Shown: one piece after another, positions 10,561-20,206 of the stretch
Position numbering within the stretch: the first letter of the stretch is position 1
How the letters are laid out: each line of letters starts with the position of its first letter
NCBI RefSeq assembly: GCF_009498455.1
Contig: NZ_CP045644.1
Location: forward strand, 5,645,001-5,709,000
Direction: 5' to 3'
Length of the DNA stretch: 64,000 bases
From: Variovorax paradoxus
GTDB lineage: Bacteria > Pseudomonadota > Gammaproteobacteria > Burkholderiales > Burkholderiaceae_C
Notes under the pieces: model-generated
Seen by the model: only the letters and a program-made list of their open reading frames with translations
What the model was told of the DNA's origin: nothing
Databases searched by the model: none
Position numbers and translations under genes: made by a program

Positions 10561-12489
10561 CTAAGTTCTCTGCCCCATCTCGACCAGCCGGTTGTCAGGA
10601 AGCTCGAAGTAATCGGATGCCCGGCCCGCGTTGCGCTGCAGCCAGCCGAACAGCACCCGTCGCACCGGGTTCATGCCCGGCAGGTTCTCCTCGCCCACCG
10701 AGGCGCGGGAGACAAAGTACGAGGTCTTCATCGAGTCGATGGCCAGCGTCTTCTGGTAGGCCAGGATGCGGATGAACTCGGGCACGTCGGGCCGCTCCAT
10801 GAAGCCGTGCCGCGCGGTGACCACCCAGATGCCGTCCATGAGCTGGTCGGCCTCGATGCGCAGGCGCGCGTCCACGCGCGGCGTGTCGCACGAGAGCACG
10901 CGCAGCACGATCACCTGCTCGTGCAGCACCTGGTTGTGCTTGAGGTTGTGCAGCAGCGCGTGCGGCACCGCCGTGGCGTCGGGGTTCAGGAACACCGCCG
11001 TGCCGCTCACCCGGTGCGGCATGTGGCGCCCCAGCGACTCGATGAACGGGCGCAGCGGCAGGCTGTCGGCCGCCGCCGCTTCCAGGCCCAAGCGCCGGCC
11101 CTTGGCCCAGGTGGTGAACAGCACCATCACCCCGGCCGCCACCGCCAGCGTGAGCCAGCCGCCCTCGGCCACCTTCAGGCTGTTCGATACCACGAAGGTC
11201 AGGTCGACGACCGCGAAGGCCAGCACGCCGACCACCACCGCCACCCTGTTCCATCGCCACAGGCCCCAGGCGACGACGCCAGCCAGCAGCGTGGTGGTCA
11301 CCATCGTGATCGACACCGCGATGCCATACGCCGCCGACAGCGCCCCCGAGCTGCGGAAGCCCAACACCAGCAGCAGCACGCCGACCATCAGCAGCCAATT
11401 GACTGCTGGCACGTAGATCTGCCCGATGGCCGTGCCCGATGTCTGCACCACGCGCATGCGCGGCAGGTAGCCCATGCGCATCGCCTGCGCAGTGAGCGAG
11501 AAGGCGCCCGAGATCACCGCTTGGGACGCAATCACCGTCGCCATCGCGGCCAGCACCACCATCGGCAGCACGCCCCAGGACGGAAAGAGCCGGAAGAACG
11601 GGTTGTCGATGGCCGCCGGGTTCGCCAGCACCAGCGCGCCCTGCCCGAAGTAGTTGAGCACCAGCCCCGGCAGCGCAATGAAGATCCACGCCAGCCGGAT
11701 CGGCCTGGCGCCGAAGTGCCCCATGTCGGCATACAGCGCCTCGCCGCCCGTGAACGCCAGGAACACCGCGCCCAGCACCGCCAGCGACTGCGCCCGGTGC
11801 TCGACCAGGAAGCCCACCGCCCGGCGCGGGTCGAGCGCCGCTAGCACCTGCGGCTGCTGCAGCACCTGCCAGAGACCAGACAGGCCCAGCACCAGGAACC
11901 ACAGCAGCATCACCGGCCCGAAGATCTTGCCGACCACGCCGGTGCCCTTCTTCTGCACCATGAACAGCCCGATGAGGATGGCCACCGTGATCGGGATCAC
12001 CGCGCGCTGCAGCACCGGCGCCTGCACCTCCAGGCCCTCGACCGCCGACAGCACCGAGATCGCCGGCGTGATCAGGCTGTCGCCATAGAACATGGCCGCG
12101 CCCACCAGGCCCAGCAGCCCGATCCCGCGCCACACCCAGGGCCGGGTCTTCGAGCCCGCGACCGCGTTGCGCGCCAATGCCTGCAACGCCAGGATGCCGC
12201 CTTCGCCGTCGTGGTCGGCGCGCAGCACGAACACCACGTACTTGAGCGTCACCACGAACATCAGGCCCCAGAAGATCAGCGAGAGCAGGCCCAGCACCGC
12301 GTCGGGCGAGAACGGCACCCCGTGCTCGGGGTTCATCGTCTCCTTGAAAGCGTACAGCGGCGAGGTGCCGATGTCGCCGAAGACGACGCCCAGCGCCGCG
12401 ATCATCAGCCCCGGCCCGGCCGGATGTGCGGTGTCGCCCGAAGCGGGAAGCGAGGTCCCGGAAGCCGCGGCAGTTGCTTTCATCGTCAT
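10561..12489 (-). CDS. kup: Low-affinity potassium uptake protein Kup
   Basis: Proton-coupled potassium importer of the KUP/HAK/KT family. The signature GDIGTSPLYA is at residues 38-47 from the chosen start. About twelve membrane helices follow, then a cytoplasmic tail of roughly 180 residues, giving 642 residues, close to the family length. The start codon is uncertain: ATGs at 12489 and 12483 are plausible, and the frame stays open to 12573 but would overlap the divergent hpnC region. No strong ribosome site separates the options. Confidence 0.92.
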   Translation of the reverse strand: MTMKATAAASGTSLPASGDTAHPAGPGLMIAALGVVFGDIGTSPLYAFKETMNPEHGVPFSPDAVLGLLSLIFWGLMFVVTLKYVVFVLRADHDGEGGILALQALARNAVAGSKTRPWVWRGIGLLGLVGAAMFYGDSLITPAISVLSAVEGLEVQAPVLQRAVIPITVAILIGLFMVQKKGTGVVGKIFGPVMLLWFLVLGLSGLWQVLQQPQVLAALDPRRAVGFLVEHRAQSLAVLGAVFLAFTGGEALYADMGHFGARPIRLAWIFIALPGLVLNYFGQGALVLANPAAIDNPFFRLFPSWGVLPMVVLAAMATVIASQAVISGAFSLTAQAMRMGYLPRMRVVQTSGTAIGQIYVPAVNWLLMVGVLLLVLGFRSSGALSAAYGIAVSITMVTTTLLAGVVAWGLWRWNRVAVVVGVLAFAVVDLTFVVSNSLKVAEGGWLTLAVAAGVMVLFTTWAKGRRLGLEAAAADSLPLRPFIESLGRHMPHRVSGTAVFLNPDATAVPHALLHNLKHNQVLHEQVIVLRVLSCDTPRVDARLRIEADQLMDGIWVVTARHGFMERPDVPEFIRILAYQKTLAIDSMKTSYFVSRASVGEENLPGMNPVRRVLFGWLQRNAGRASDYFELPDNRLVEMGQRT

Positions 12490-12539
12490 GGGCGAAAGAG
12501 AGATGGAAAGTGGCGACGCCGCCAGCATAGTGCCCGGAC

Positions 12540-13484
12540 ATGACGTCGCGGACAATCGTGGCGTGTCCGCCACTCCCCGCCAACCCCGTCACGCCGCCGC
12601 GCCGGCCCATTACGAAAACTTCCCGTGGCCTCGTGGCTGTGCCCGCCGCACCTGCGCCCCCGATCGCCGCGATCTACCACTTCGCCCGCACCGCCGACGA
12701 CATCGCCGACGAAGGCGACGCCTCGCCCGATGCGCGGCTGGCCGAGTTGCGCGCCTACCGCGAGGAACTGGCCGCCGCCGCGCGCGGCGAAGCACTGCCC
12801 GACTCGCGCTGGCCCCACGTGTTCGGCCCGCTGGCCTGGGCCATCACCGAGTACCGACTGCCCGAAGACCTGCTCGCCGACCTGCTCAGCGCCTTCATGC
12901 AGGACATCGAGAAAACCCGCGATCGCGGCACCTACGCCGACCGGGCCGAGCTGCTCGACTACTGCCGCCGCTCCGCCAACCCGGTCGGCCGGCTGCTGTT
13001 GCACCTGTACGGCGTGACCGACGCGCAGGCGCTGGCCCAGAGCGACGCGATCTGCAGCGCGCTGCAACTCATCAACTTCTGGCAGGACCCGAGCGTCGAC
13101 CTGCCGCGCGGGCGCTTCTACTTTCCGCGCACCGATTGCGATCGGCGCGGGCTGACGCCGGAGCATTTCAAGGTCTTCGAGCCGATGTCGCCGGCACCGC
13201 CGCCGCAGGAAGCGATCAACCTGATCGCCGTGGTGGCCTTCTGGGCGCGCGAGCTCATGACCGAGGGCGCCCCGCTCGTGCACCGCCTGCCGGGCCGGGT
13301 GGGCTGGGAGCTGCGCCTCGTCGTGCAGGGCGGCCTGCGCATCCTCGACAAGATCGAGGACCTGGGCTTCGACACCTTCACGCAGCGCCCCACCGTCGGC
13401 AAGGCCGATGCGCCCCTGCTGCTCTGGAAGGCATGGCGGATGCGGAGACAATCACGGCCCATGAAAGCAGCGCCTCCCCGATGA
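12540..13484 (+). CDS. hpnC: Squalene synthase HpnC (presqualene diphosphate/hydroxysqualene branch), 5' end apparently frameshifted
   Basis: HpnC belongs to the squalene/phytoene synthase family and acts with HpnD and HpnE to make squalene for hopanoids. The conserved first aspartate motif appears as ARTADDIADEGD and the second region as LQLINFWQDPSVDLPRGR. The first 40 or so residues of this reading do not look like HpnC. Instead the expected N-terminus is split over three frames: HYENFP (12608-12625), VASWLCPPHLRP (12625-12660) and PIAAIYHF (12660 on). Adding one C at each of two C-runs (12622-12624 and 12657-12661) would restore one frame starting from GTG 12563. It may be sequence error or a real lesion. 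The stop overlaps hpnD by ATGA. Confidence 0.8.
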   Translation: MTSRTIVACPPLPANPVTPPRRPITKTSRGLVAVPAAPAPPIAAIYHFARTADDIADEGDASPDARLAELRAYREELAAAARGEALPDSRWPHVFGPLAWAITEYRLPEDLLADLLSAFMQDIEKTRDRGTYADRAELLDYCRRSANPVGRLLLHLYGVTDAQALAQSDAICSALQLINFWQDPSVDLPRGRFYFPRTDCDRRGLTPEHFKVFEPMSPAPPPQEAINLIAVVAFWARELMTEGAPLVHRLPGRVGWELRLVVQGGLRILDKIEDLGFDTFTQRPTVGKADAPLLLWKAWRMRRQSRPMKAAPPR

Positions 13485-14320
13485 ATCCCGAGCAATACGT
13501 GCAAGACAAGGCCGCCGCTTCGGGCAGCAGTTTCTATTACGCCTTCCTGTTCCTGCCCAAGCCGCGCCGCGCCGCGATCACGGCGTTCTATGCCTTCTGC
13601 CGCGAGGTCGACGACGTGGTCGACGAGGTCTCCGACCCCGGCGTGGCCGCCACCAAGCTCGCCTGGTGGCGCACCGAGGTCGCCCAGGCCTTCGCCGGCA
13701 CGCCGCGCCATCCGGTCATGCAGGCGCTCATGCCGCATGCCGCGGCCTACGGCATCGAGGCGCGCCAGCTCCACGAGGTGATCGACGGCTGCCAGATGGA
13801 CCTGGACCAGACCCGCTACCTCGACTTCCCCGGCCTCGCGCGCTACTGCCATCTGGTGGCCGGTGTGGTGGGCGAAGTCGCGGCGCGCATCTTCGGCCAG
13901 ACCGATCCGCAGACCACCGCCTACGCCCACAAACTCGGCCTGGCGCTGCAGCTCACCAACATCCTGCGCGACGTGGGCGAAGACGCGCTGCGCGGTCGCA
14001 TCTACCTGCCGGTCAACGAGCTGCAGCAGTTCGACGTGAAGGCGCACGAGATCCTCAACCGCGTGCACTCCGACCGTTTTGTCGCGCTCATGAAGTTCCA
14101 GGCCCAGCGCGCGCACGCCGCCTACGACGAGGCACTGGGCATGCTCCCGCTGGCCGACCGCCGCGCCCAGAAGCCCGGCCTGATGATGGCCAGCATCTAC
14201 CGCACGCTGCTGCGCGAGATCGAGCGCGATGACTTCCAGGTGCTGAACCAGCGCGTCAGCCTGACACCCGTGCGCAAGCTGTGGCTCGCATGGAAAGTCC
14301 AGGCGCTGGGCCGGATATGA
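13481..14320 (+). CDS. hpnD: Presqualene diphosphate synthase HpnD
   Basis: Condenses two farnesyl diphosphates to presqualene diphosphate, first step of the HpnCDE route. 279 residues. The first aspartate-rich motif DDVVD is at 44-48. The second is NILRDVGEDALRGRIYLP with Asp164 and Asp168. The start ATG 13481 is set by the ATGA overlap with hpnC; the frame is open far upstream but antisense to kup. Soluble, probably membrane-peripheral. Sits second in hpnC-hpnD-hpnE. Confidence 0.93.
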   Translation: MNPEQYVQDKAAASGSSFYYAFLFLPKPRRAAITAFYAFCREVDDVVDEVSDPGVAATKLAWWRTEVAQAFAGTPRHPVMQALMPHAAAYGIEARQLHEVIDGCQMDLDQTRYLDFPGLARYCHLVAGVVGEVAARIFGQTDPQTTAYAHKLGLALQLTNILRDVGEDALRGRIYLPVNELQQFDVKAHEILNRVHSDRFVALMKFQAQRAHAAYDEALGMLPLADRRAQKPGLMMASIYRTLLREIERDDFQVLNQRVSLTPVRKLWLAWKVQALGRI

Positions 14321-14339
14321 CGCCCCACCCTTCGTGCCG

Positions 14340-15605
14340 ATGAGGCTCGCCGTCATCGGCGCCGGCTGGGCCGGCCTCGCCTGCGCTGTCGAGGCCACGC
14401 GCCTCGGCCACGCCGTCACCTTGTTCGAAGCCGCGCCGATGGCCGGCGGTCGCGCGCGGCGCGTCGATCACATGCACGGCATGGCGCTCGACAACGGCCA
14501 GCACATCCTGATTGGCGCCTACACCGCCACGCTGGCGCTCATGCGCGACGTGGGTGTGGATGTCGACGCCGCCCTGCAGCGCCTGCCGCTCTCGCTGCGC
14601 TTTGCCGACGGCGGCGGGTTGCAGCTGCCCGCGGGCCGGCCGCCGCCGCTCGACCTGCTCATCGGCATCTTCACCGCGCGCGGCTGGCGCTGGCGCGACA
14701 AGGCCGCGCTGCTGTCCACCGCCGTGCGCTGGCGCCTCGCGGGCTTTCGCTGCGCGCCCGGCACCAGCGTGGCCACGCTCTGCACGGGCCTCACGCCGCG
14801 CGTGATGCAGGAGCTGATCGAGCCGCTGTGCGTTTCGGCGCTCAACACGCCCGTGTCGCAATCCAGCGGCCAGGTGTTCCTGCGCGTGCTGCACGACGCG
14901 CTGTTCAGCGGGCGCGGCGGTGCCGACCTGCTGCTGCCGCGCGTCGACCTCGGCGCGCTGCTGCCCGACGCCGCGCTGGCATGGCTCGCCCAGCACGGCG
15001 CCACCACGCGCATCGGGCACCGTGTGCGCGCCATCGCACCCGAGGGCGACCAGTGGCGCGTCGACGACGAACTCTTCGACCAGGCCGTGCTCGCCGGCGC
15101 GCCCTGGGACGCCGCACGACTCGCCCGCGCCACCGGCCTGCCCGCGGCATCGCGCTGGTGCAACATCACCGAGTCGCTGCGCTTCGAGGCGATTGCCACG
15201 GTCTACGTGCGCGGCGCGTCACCGCTGGCCGAACCCATGCTCGCGCTGCGCAGCCAGCCGGGCAGCGCACCGGCCCAGTTCGTGTTCGATCGCGGCCAGC
15301 TCGGCGGCCCGGCAGGCGTGCTCGCCTTTGTCGTGAGCGCCAACGAAACGCCGCGCGAGACGCTCGAGAAGCAGGTGCTCGCCCAGGCCGGCACGCAGCT
15401 CGGCCAACCGGGGCTGACGCCGATCCAGACCGTGGTCGAAAAACGCGCCACCTTCGCCTGCACGCCCGGCCTGGCCCGCCCGCCGGCCATCATTGCGCCG
15501 GGGCTGCTGGCCTGCGGCGACTACACCGAAGGCCCCTATCCCGCCACGCTCGAAGGCGCCGTCCTCAACGGACTGGCCGTCGCGCGCTCGCTTGCCACCC
15601 CATGA
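14340..15605 (+). CDS. hpnE: Hydroxysqualene dehydroxylase HpnE
   Basis: FAD-dependent amine-oxidase-fold enzyme that reduces hydroxysqualene to squalene. The N-terminal dinucleotide-binding motif reads VIGAGWAGLACAVEA, with the conserved GGRAR loop after it. About 421 residues, the usual size. A GTG six bases upstream (14334) is an alternative start. It lies 19 bases after hpnD and overlaps the next small gene by ATGA (15602-15605). Squalene-hopene cyclase is not in this window, so the end product (hopanoid or other) depends on genes elsewhere. Confidence 0.9.
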   Translation: MRLAVIGAGWAGLACAVEATRLGHAVTLFEAAPMAGGRARRVDHMHGMALDNGQHILIGAYTATLALMRDVGVDVDAALQRLPLSLRFADGGGLQLPAGRPPPLDLLIGIFTARGWRWRDKAALLSTAVRWRLAGFRCAPGTSVATLCTGLTPRVMQELIEPLCVSALNTPVSQSSGQVFLRVLHDALFSGRGGADLLLPRVDLGALLPDAALAWLAQHGATTRIGHRVRAIAPEGDQWRVDDELFDQAVLAGAPWDAARLARATGLPAASRWCNITESLRFEAIATVYVRGASPLAEPMLALRSQPGSAPAQFVFDRGQLGGPAGVLAFVVSANETPRETLEKQVLAQAGTQLGQPGLTPIQTVVEKRATFACTPGLARPPAIIAPGLLACGDYTEGPYPATLEGAVLNGLAVARSLATP

Positions 15606-15910
15606 CCACGACCCTGCGCTACCTCGATTTCGACTACAGCGAAGACACCGAAGACCACGGCACCTTCGACGCCATGGCCTCGACCCCGCCCGAGCGCACG
15701 CCCGAGGTGGAAGCCGAGATCGCGCTGGTGCTCGCCTGGGCCGACGCCACCTTTCCGGGCGCGCGCGGCGCGCTCGACGAAGGTGCGATGTGGGACTGCG
15801 ACGTGCAGCGCACGCGGGAAGAGAACCCGCGCCTGGACACCCTCACGCTCTCGCTCAGCGGCACCGCCGATTTCTGCGCGGCGCTGCGCGAGCGCTTCGG
15901 GCTCGACTGA
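15602..15910 (+). CDS. Small protein of unknown function, last gene of the hpn operon
   Basis: 102 residues, acidic, no signal peptide or membrane segment and no motif I recognise. The sequence starts MTTTLRYLDFDYSED and ends in ALRERFGLD. It is coupled to hpnE by an ATGA overlap, which supports a real gene and a shared transcript. Function could be unrelated to squalene; the coupling only shows co-expression. Confidence 0.75.
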   Translation: MTTTLRYLDFDYSEDTEDHGTFDAMASTPPERTPEVEAEIALVLAWADATFPGARGALDEGAMWDCDVQRTREENPRLDTLTLSLSGTADFCAALRERFGLD

Positions 15911-15934
15911 AAAACTACGGCCGACTCAGGCCGT
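15911..15934 (-). terminator. Terminator of the LysE-type gene, containing its stop codon
   Basis: Stem ACGGCC (15917-15922) / GGCCGT (15929-15934) with a six-base loop. On the minus strand it is followed by AGTTTTT. The stop codon of the exporter gene (15926-15928) lies in the loop. It sits in the 15-base gap between converging genes, so it may also slow hpn transcripts. Confidence 0.65.
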
Positions 15935-16567
15935 CTTGTTGCGCAGCCGCAGCAGGCTCAACCCCAGCAGCACGAAAGCGCCGCCCGACACGCGGTTGAA
16001 GAGCTTGGCGCGCTTCGGGTTCGCGAACTGCTTCTTCAGCAGGCGCGCGAGCAGCACGTACGACCCATGCGCCAGCACCGAGCCGACCACGAAGGTCGTG
16101 GTGAGCACAGCGAACTGCGTGAGGATCGGCGCGTCGTGCGTGAGGAACTGCGGGAACAGCGCCGAGAAGAACAGGATGCCCTTGGGGTTCGTCAGCGCCA
16201 CCGTCACGCCATGCCCGAACAGCCGGCGCGCGGAACGCGAAGGTGCCGGTGCACCCGAAGGCTGCAGTTCGGCGAACACGCTCGTGCGGCTGCGCCACTG
16301 CCGGATGCCCAGGTACACGAGGTAGCCCGCACCCGCCACCTTCAGCACCATGAAGGCCGTGGCCGAGGTGTTGAGCACCACGCCCAGCCCGCCCATCGCG
16401 GCGGCCGACACCAGGAAGAGCCCGCAGGCGTTGCCCAGCGAACTGATCATCGCGCGGCGCGGGCCGACGGTGATGGCGTTGGAGACCGCGAGCAGCACGG
16501 CCGGGCCGGGCGTGAAGGCGACGAGCAGGGTCACGCCGCAAAAGAGGAGCCAGGTGGAGAGATGCAT
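15926..16567 (-). CDS. LysE/RhtB-family amino acid exporter
   Basis: Inner-membrane efflux protein of the LysE superfamily, 213 residues with about six hydrophobic helices. The family signature near the N-terminus is visible as FTPGPAVLLAVSNAI, followed by GLFLVSAAAMGGLGVVL. A positively charged segment lies in the middle (SRSARR). Monocistronic and convergent with the hpn operon. The exported compound (homoserine, threonine, lysine or other) cannot be told from sequence. Confidence 0.88.
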   Translation of the reverse strand: MHLSTWLLFCGVTLLVAFTPGPAVLLAVSNAITVGPRRAMISSLGNACGLFLVSAAAMGGLGVVLNTSATAFMVLKVAGAGYLVYLGIRQWRSRTSVFAELQPSGAPAPSRSARRLFGHGVTVALTNPKGILFFSALFPQFLTHDAPILTQFAVLTTTFVVGSVLAHGSYVLLARLLKKQFANPKRAKLFNRVSGGAFVLLGLSLLRLRNKTA

Positions 16568-16687
16568 GGGAGGAAATTCGCGCGGACGCGACGAAGAAAG
16601 CAGTGAAAGAAGGCAGCCGCAAAACTATAGTCCGGGCAGCCGCGTGCCGCTCGGGCCGTGCCGATAGTCCCTAGACCCCCGTCACCC

Positions 16688-16993
16688 ATGATCACCTGCT
16701 ACCTGCGCTACATCGTCGATCCCTTCAAGCTCAAGGAATTCGAGCACTACGGCAAGCTCTGGATTCCGTTGGTCGAGAAGTTCGGCGGCCAGCACCACGG
16801 CTACTTCCTGCCGTCCGAAGGCGCGAACAACGTCGCGCTCGCGATGTTCAGCTTCCCCAGCCTGGCCGCGTACGAAACCTACCGGGCCGACTCGATGCAG
16901 GACGCCGACTGCCAGGCCGCCTTCCGCTACGCCGAAGAGACCCGCTGCATCGTCAGTTACGAACGCAGCTTCTTCCGACCCGTGTTCCGCTGA
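16688..16993 (+). CDS. NIPSNAP-family protein
   Basis: 101 residues from the start MITCYLRYIVDPFK at 16688; an in-frame upstream ATG-free extension to 16658 lacks similarity. The ferredoxin-like alpha/beta-barrel pattern (Y-L-R-Y-I-V, then FEHYGKLWIPLVEKFGG and SFPSLAAYETYR) is typical of NIPSNAP/Dabb-type stress-responsive dimers. The biochemical role is unknown in bacteria. It sits between the divergent LysE gene and a convergent HAD phosphatase, with its own short promoter region. Confidence 0.82.
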   Translation: MITCYLRYIVDPFKLKEFEHYGKLWIPLVEKFGGQHHGYFLPSEGANNVALAMFSFPSLAAYETYRADSMQDADCQAAFRYAEETRCIVSYERSFFRPVFR

Positions 16994-17005
16994 CCCGAAG
17001 AAAGT

Positions 17006-17737
17006 TCAGGCGCCCAGCGCGATGCACAGCGCGTGCAGGTTGGGCACGATCAGCTGCGGACGCGCGCCGTGCTCCCACGGGCGCTCGTCGCGCACCAGCC
17101 ACGCGGCCTGCATGCCGGCGTTGAGCGCGCCCACCACATCGAGCGCGGCGTCGTCGCCCACGTGCAGCACGTCTTTCGGGAGCAGGCCGACCGAGGCCGC
17201 CGCGGCACGGAAGATCGGCGCGTGCGGCTTGCCGCTGCCGAAGGCGCGCGCATTGAAGGCGGTGCGGAACCACCGGCCGACGCCGGTCTTGTGGATGTCG
17301 GCGTTGCCGTTCGACACCGCCACCAGCGGGTAGCGCTCGCTGAGCCACTTGAGCGCCGGCAGCGCGTCGTCGTACAGCGTGACGCGCTGGCGCTCTTCAA
17401 AGAAGGCATCGAAGGCCGGGTCGGCCAGCGCCGGGTCTTCGCCCGCGCGCGTGAGCGCCGTTCGGATCGACTCGCGGCGCAGCGCGCTCAGATCGTGCGC
17501 GAGGTCGGAGCGCTCCTTGGCGGTGGCTTCGCGCAGCTCGCGCAGCACGCCCGGCGTGAGCAGCAACGAGGCCGTCTTCGGCGCCTCGCGCAGCAGCCAC
17601 TCGTGCAGCACGCGCTCGGCGCGCTCGATGGTCGGCCAGATCGGCCACAGCGTGTCGTCGAGGTCGAGCGTGATCGCCGAAATGCGTGAGATGTCGAGCG
17701 GCGTGGCGCCGCCGGGCGCCGGGGAAGCGGAAGTCAT
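17006..17737 (-). CDS. HAD-superfamily hydrolase (subfamily IA)
   Basis: Predicted cytosolic phosphatase of 243 residues. Motif I is [11 protein letters not shown] with the nucleophile and acid aspartates near residues 24-26. Motif II is VAVSNGN, motif III lysine is in [10 protein letters not shown], and motif IV is [13 protein letters not shown]. The start ATG 17737 is chosen because motif I follows at the usual distance; the frame is open much further upstream, antisense to hemH. Substrate unknown; small-molecule phosphates are usual for the family. Confidence 0.88.
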   Translation of the reverse strand: MTSASPAPGGATPLDISRISAITLDLDDTLWPIWPTIERAERVLHEWLLREAPKTASLLLTPGVLRELREATAKERSDLAHDLSALRRESIRTALTRAGEDPALADPAFDAFFEERQRVTLYDDALPALKWLSERYPLVAVSNGNADIHKTGVGRWFRTAFNARAFGSGKPHAPIFRAAAASVGLLPKDVLHVGDDAALDVVGALNAGMQAAWLVRDERPWEHGARPQLIVPNLHALCIALGA

Positions 17738-17752
17738 GCCCGAGAATATCGC

Positions 17753-18793
17753 ATGCCTCTCACGCCCCCAGACAGCAAGAACAGCAGCAACGACCGCACC
17801 GCCGTGCTCTGGTGCAACCTCGGCTCGCCCGACGCGCCCACCGCCGCCGCGGTGCGCCCCTACCTCGCCGAATTTCTGGGCGACCCGCGCGTGGTCGAGA
17901 TTCCCAGGGTGCTGTGGGCGCTGATCCTGCACGGCATCATCCTGCGCACGCGGCCCGCGAAGTCGGCCGCGAAGTACGCGAGCATCTGGCTGCCCGAGGG
18001 CTCGCCTCTCAAGGTCTGGACGCAGAAGCAGGCCACCTTGCTGGCCGGCTGGCTCGGCGAACGCGGCCACCGCGTGACGGTGCGCGACGCGATGCGCTAC
18101 GCCAACCCGTCGATCGCCTCGCGGCTCGACGCACTGCAGGCCGAGGGCGCCACGCGCGTGCTGGTGCTGCAGGCCTACCCGCAGTACTCGGCCACGACCA
18201 CCGCGAGCGTGATCGACGCGGTGAACGACTGGAGCCGGAAGCAACGCCGCATTCCCGAATTCCGCTTCGTCAACCAGTACCACGACGATCCCGCCTACAT
18301 CGATGCCCTGGCCCAGGGCATCGAAAAGCACTGGAAGACCGAGGGCCGCGGCGAGCTGCTGGTGATGAGCTTCCATGGCATTCCCGCGCGCAACATCGCG
18401 CTCGGCGATCCCTACGAGGCGCAGTGCCTCGAGACCGCGCGCCTGCTCGCGGCGCGGCTGGGCCTGGCGTCCACGCAGTACCGCACGACCTTCCAGTCGC
18501 GCTTCGGTCGCGCCAAGTGGCTGGAGCCCTACACCGAACCGACCCTGCGCGAACTCGGCGCCAGCGGCGTGAAGCACGTCGACGTGGTGTGCCCGGGTTT
18601 TCCGGCCGACTGCCTCGAAACGCTCGAAGAGATCGCCATGGAAGGCCGCGAAGCCTTCCTGCACGCGGGCGGCGAACGCTTCAGCTACATCCCCTGCCTC
18701 AACGACAGCCCGGTGTGGATCACCGCGCTCGCGGGCATCGCCGAACGCCATCTGGCGGGCTGGCCGACCCGACCCCACACGACCACGCCATGA
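17753..18793 (+). CDS. hemH: Ferrochelatase
   Basis: Inserts ferrous iron into protoporphyrin IX in the last step of haem synthesis; membrane-associated, cytosolic. 346 residues, usual for proteobacterial HemH. Conserved features are [10 protein letters not shown] near the N-terminus, the metal-binding His208 in [10 protein letters not shown], and the C-terminal [16 protein letters not shown] with the acidic residues of the active site. Its stop overlaps the downstream methyltransferase start by ATGA. Confidence 0.95.
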   Translation: MPLTPPDSKNSSNDRTAVLWCNLGSPDAPTAAAVRPYLAEFLGDPRVVEIPRVLWALILHGIILRTRPAKSAAKYASIWLPEGSPLKVWTQKQATLLAGWLGERGHRVTVRDAMRYANPSIASRLDALQAEGATRVLVLQAYPQYSATTTASVIDAVNDWSRKQRRIPEFRFVNQYHDDPAYIDALAQGIEKHWKTEGRGELLVMSFHGIPARNIALGDPYEAQCLETARLLAARLGLASTQYRTTFQSRFGRAKWLEPYTEPTLRELGASGVKHVDVVCPGFPADCLETLEEIAMEGREAFLHAGGERFSYIPCLNDSPVWITALAGIAERHLAGWPTRPHTTTP

Positions 18794-19641
18794 AGAAAGA
18801 CCTGCACGAAGCCAACCGCCAATCGTGGAACGCGGCCACGGTCGCACACAACAGCCACAAGGGCGACCAGGCCGCCTTCTTCCGCGCGGGCGGCTCCACG
18901 CTGTTCCCCGAGGAAAGCGCCCTGCTCGGCGACGTGAACGGCCTCTCGGTGCTGCACCTGCAATGCAATGCGGGTCAGGACAGCCTGAGCATCGCGCGCC
19001 GCGGCGCACGCGTGACGGGCGTCGACATTTCCGATGAAGCCATCGACTTCGCCACCCGGCTCTCGGCCGAGTCGGGCGTTGCGGCGCGCTTCGAGCGTGC
19101 GGACGTCTACGACTACTTCGAGGCCGCCGCCGCACGCGGCGAGCGCCACGACCTCGTGTTCTGTTCGTACGGCACGCTGTGCTGGTTGTCGGACCTCGGT
19201 GCGTGGGCGCGCGGCGTGGCGCAGTTGCTCCAGCCCGGCGGGCGCTTCGTGATCGTCGAATTCCACCCGTTCGCGCTGGTGTTCGACCCGCAGTGGAAGT
19301 TCCACTACGACTACTTCAACGATGCGCCCGTGCCCGAGGAAGGCGTGGGCGACTACGTGGCCGAATCGGGCGACGGCCTTGTGCCCGACGACCGGCCGAT
19401 GCCCGGCGTGCAGGGCTTTCGCAACCCGCACCCGAGTTTCGAGTTCACCTGGGGCGTGGGCCAGGTGACGACCGCGCTCGCGCAGGCGGGCCTGGCCATC
19501 GAGCGCTTCGAGGAGTACCCGTACACCAACGGCTGGAAGCCCTTCGAGGGCATGCGCGACATGGGCGGTCGGCGCATGGCCCCGCCCGAAGGCATGCCAC
19601 GCATTCCGCTGATGTACGCGCTGGCGGCACGCCGCGCCTGA
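18790..19641 (+). CDS. Class I SAM-dependent methyltransferase
   Basis: 283-residue Rossmann-fold methyltransferase. The SAM-binding motif I is [20 protein letters not shown] and the acidic end of strand two is VTGVDIS. Later motifs include [17 protein letters not shown] and [17 protein letters not shown]. Coupled to hemH by ATGA, so it is made with ferrochelatase, but the family is broad and a haem-related substrate is only a guess from context. Confidence 0.88.
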   Translation: MKKDLHEANRQSWNAATVAHNSHKGDQAAFFRAGGSTLFPEESALLGDVNGLSVLHLQCNAGQDSLSIARRGARVTGVDISDEAIDFATRLSAESGVAARFERADVYDYFEAAAARGERHDLVFCSYGTLCWLSDLGAWARGVAQLLQPGGRFVIVEFHPFALVFDPQWKFHYDYFNDAPVPEEGVGDYVAESGDGLVPDDRPMPGVQGFRNPHPSFEFTWGVGQVTTALAQAGLAIERFEEYPYTNGWKPFEGMRDMGGRRMAPPEGMPRIPLMYALAARRA

Positions 19642-19647
19642 ACGGAC

Positions 19648-20154
19648 TCAGAAGCGGCCGAGGTAATCCATCTTTCCGACGGGCACGCCCTTGTGGCGCA
19701 GCACGTCGTAGGCGGTGGTCACGTGGAAGAAGAAGTTCGGCAGTGCGAACTGCAGCAGGTAGCGCTGCGCGGTGAAATGCGCCTCGCCTTCGCGCGCCTT
19801 GATGGTCACGGGGCGTTCTTCCTGGCCGTCGATGAGCGCACGGTCCACGGTCGCCAGGAAATCCTGCGTCTTCGCGATGCGCGCCAGCAGGTCGTCCCAG
19901 GTCTTTTCCTCGTCGGGAAAGCTCGGCGCGGTGATGCCCGCGATGCGCGCCGTGCCCAGCTTCGAGGCGTCGCTCGCACGCTGGATCTGACCGGCCAGCG
20001 TGAGCATGTCGGGCGCGAGGCGCGCGTCGACCAGCGTCGCCGGGTCGATGCCCTGGGCCGTCGCGTGCACGAGGCCCTTGTCGAGCAGGTGGGCGAGTTG
20101 GCCGAGTCCGCGGGTGAAAACCGGCACGGACAGGTCGTACATCGAGAGGGCCAT
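19648..20154 (-). CDS. DUF1993 family protein
   Basis: 168 residues matching the DUF1993 pattern: MYDLSVPVFTRGL at the N-terminus and LPNFFFHVTTAYDVLRHKGVPVGKMDYLG at the end. These proteins look related to the DinB-like four-helix fold. Function unknown. It lies 52 bases downstream of the alpha/beta hydrolase on the same strand, so it may be the last gene of the 20-28 kb operon, although no start/stop overlap shows this. Confidence 0.85.
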   Translation of the reverse strand: MALSMYDLSVPVFTRGLGQLAHLLDKGLVHATAQGIDPATLVDARLAPDMLTLAGQIQRASDASKLGTARIAGITAPSFPDEEKTWDDLLARIAKTQDFLATVDRALIDGQEERPVTIKAREGEAHFTAQRYLLQFALPNFFFHVTTAYDVLRHKGVPVGKMDYLGRF

Positions 20155-20206
20155 GGCGAGGTGATCTTGGAGTTGAAGTCGGCCGGATTGTGATCCGGCC
20201 GTGCCT

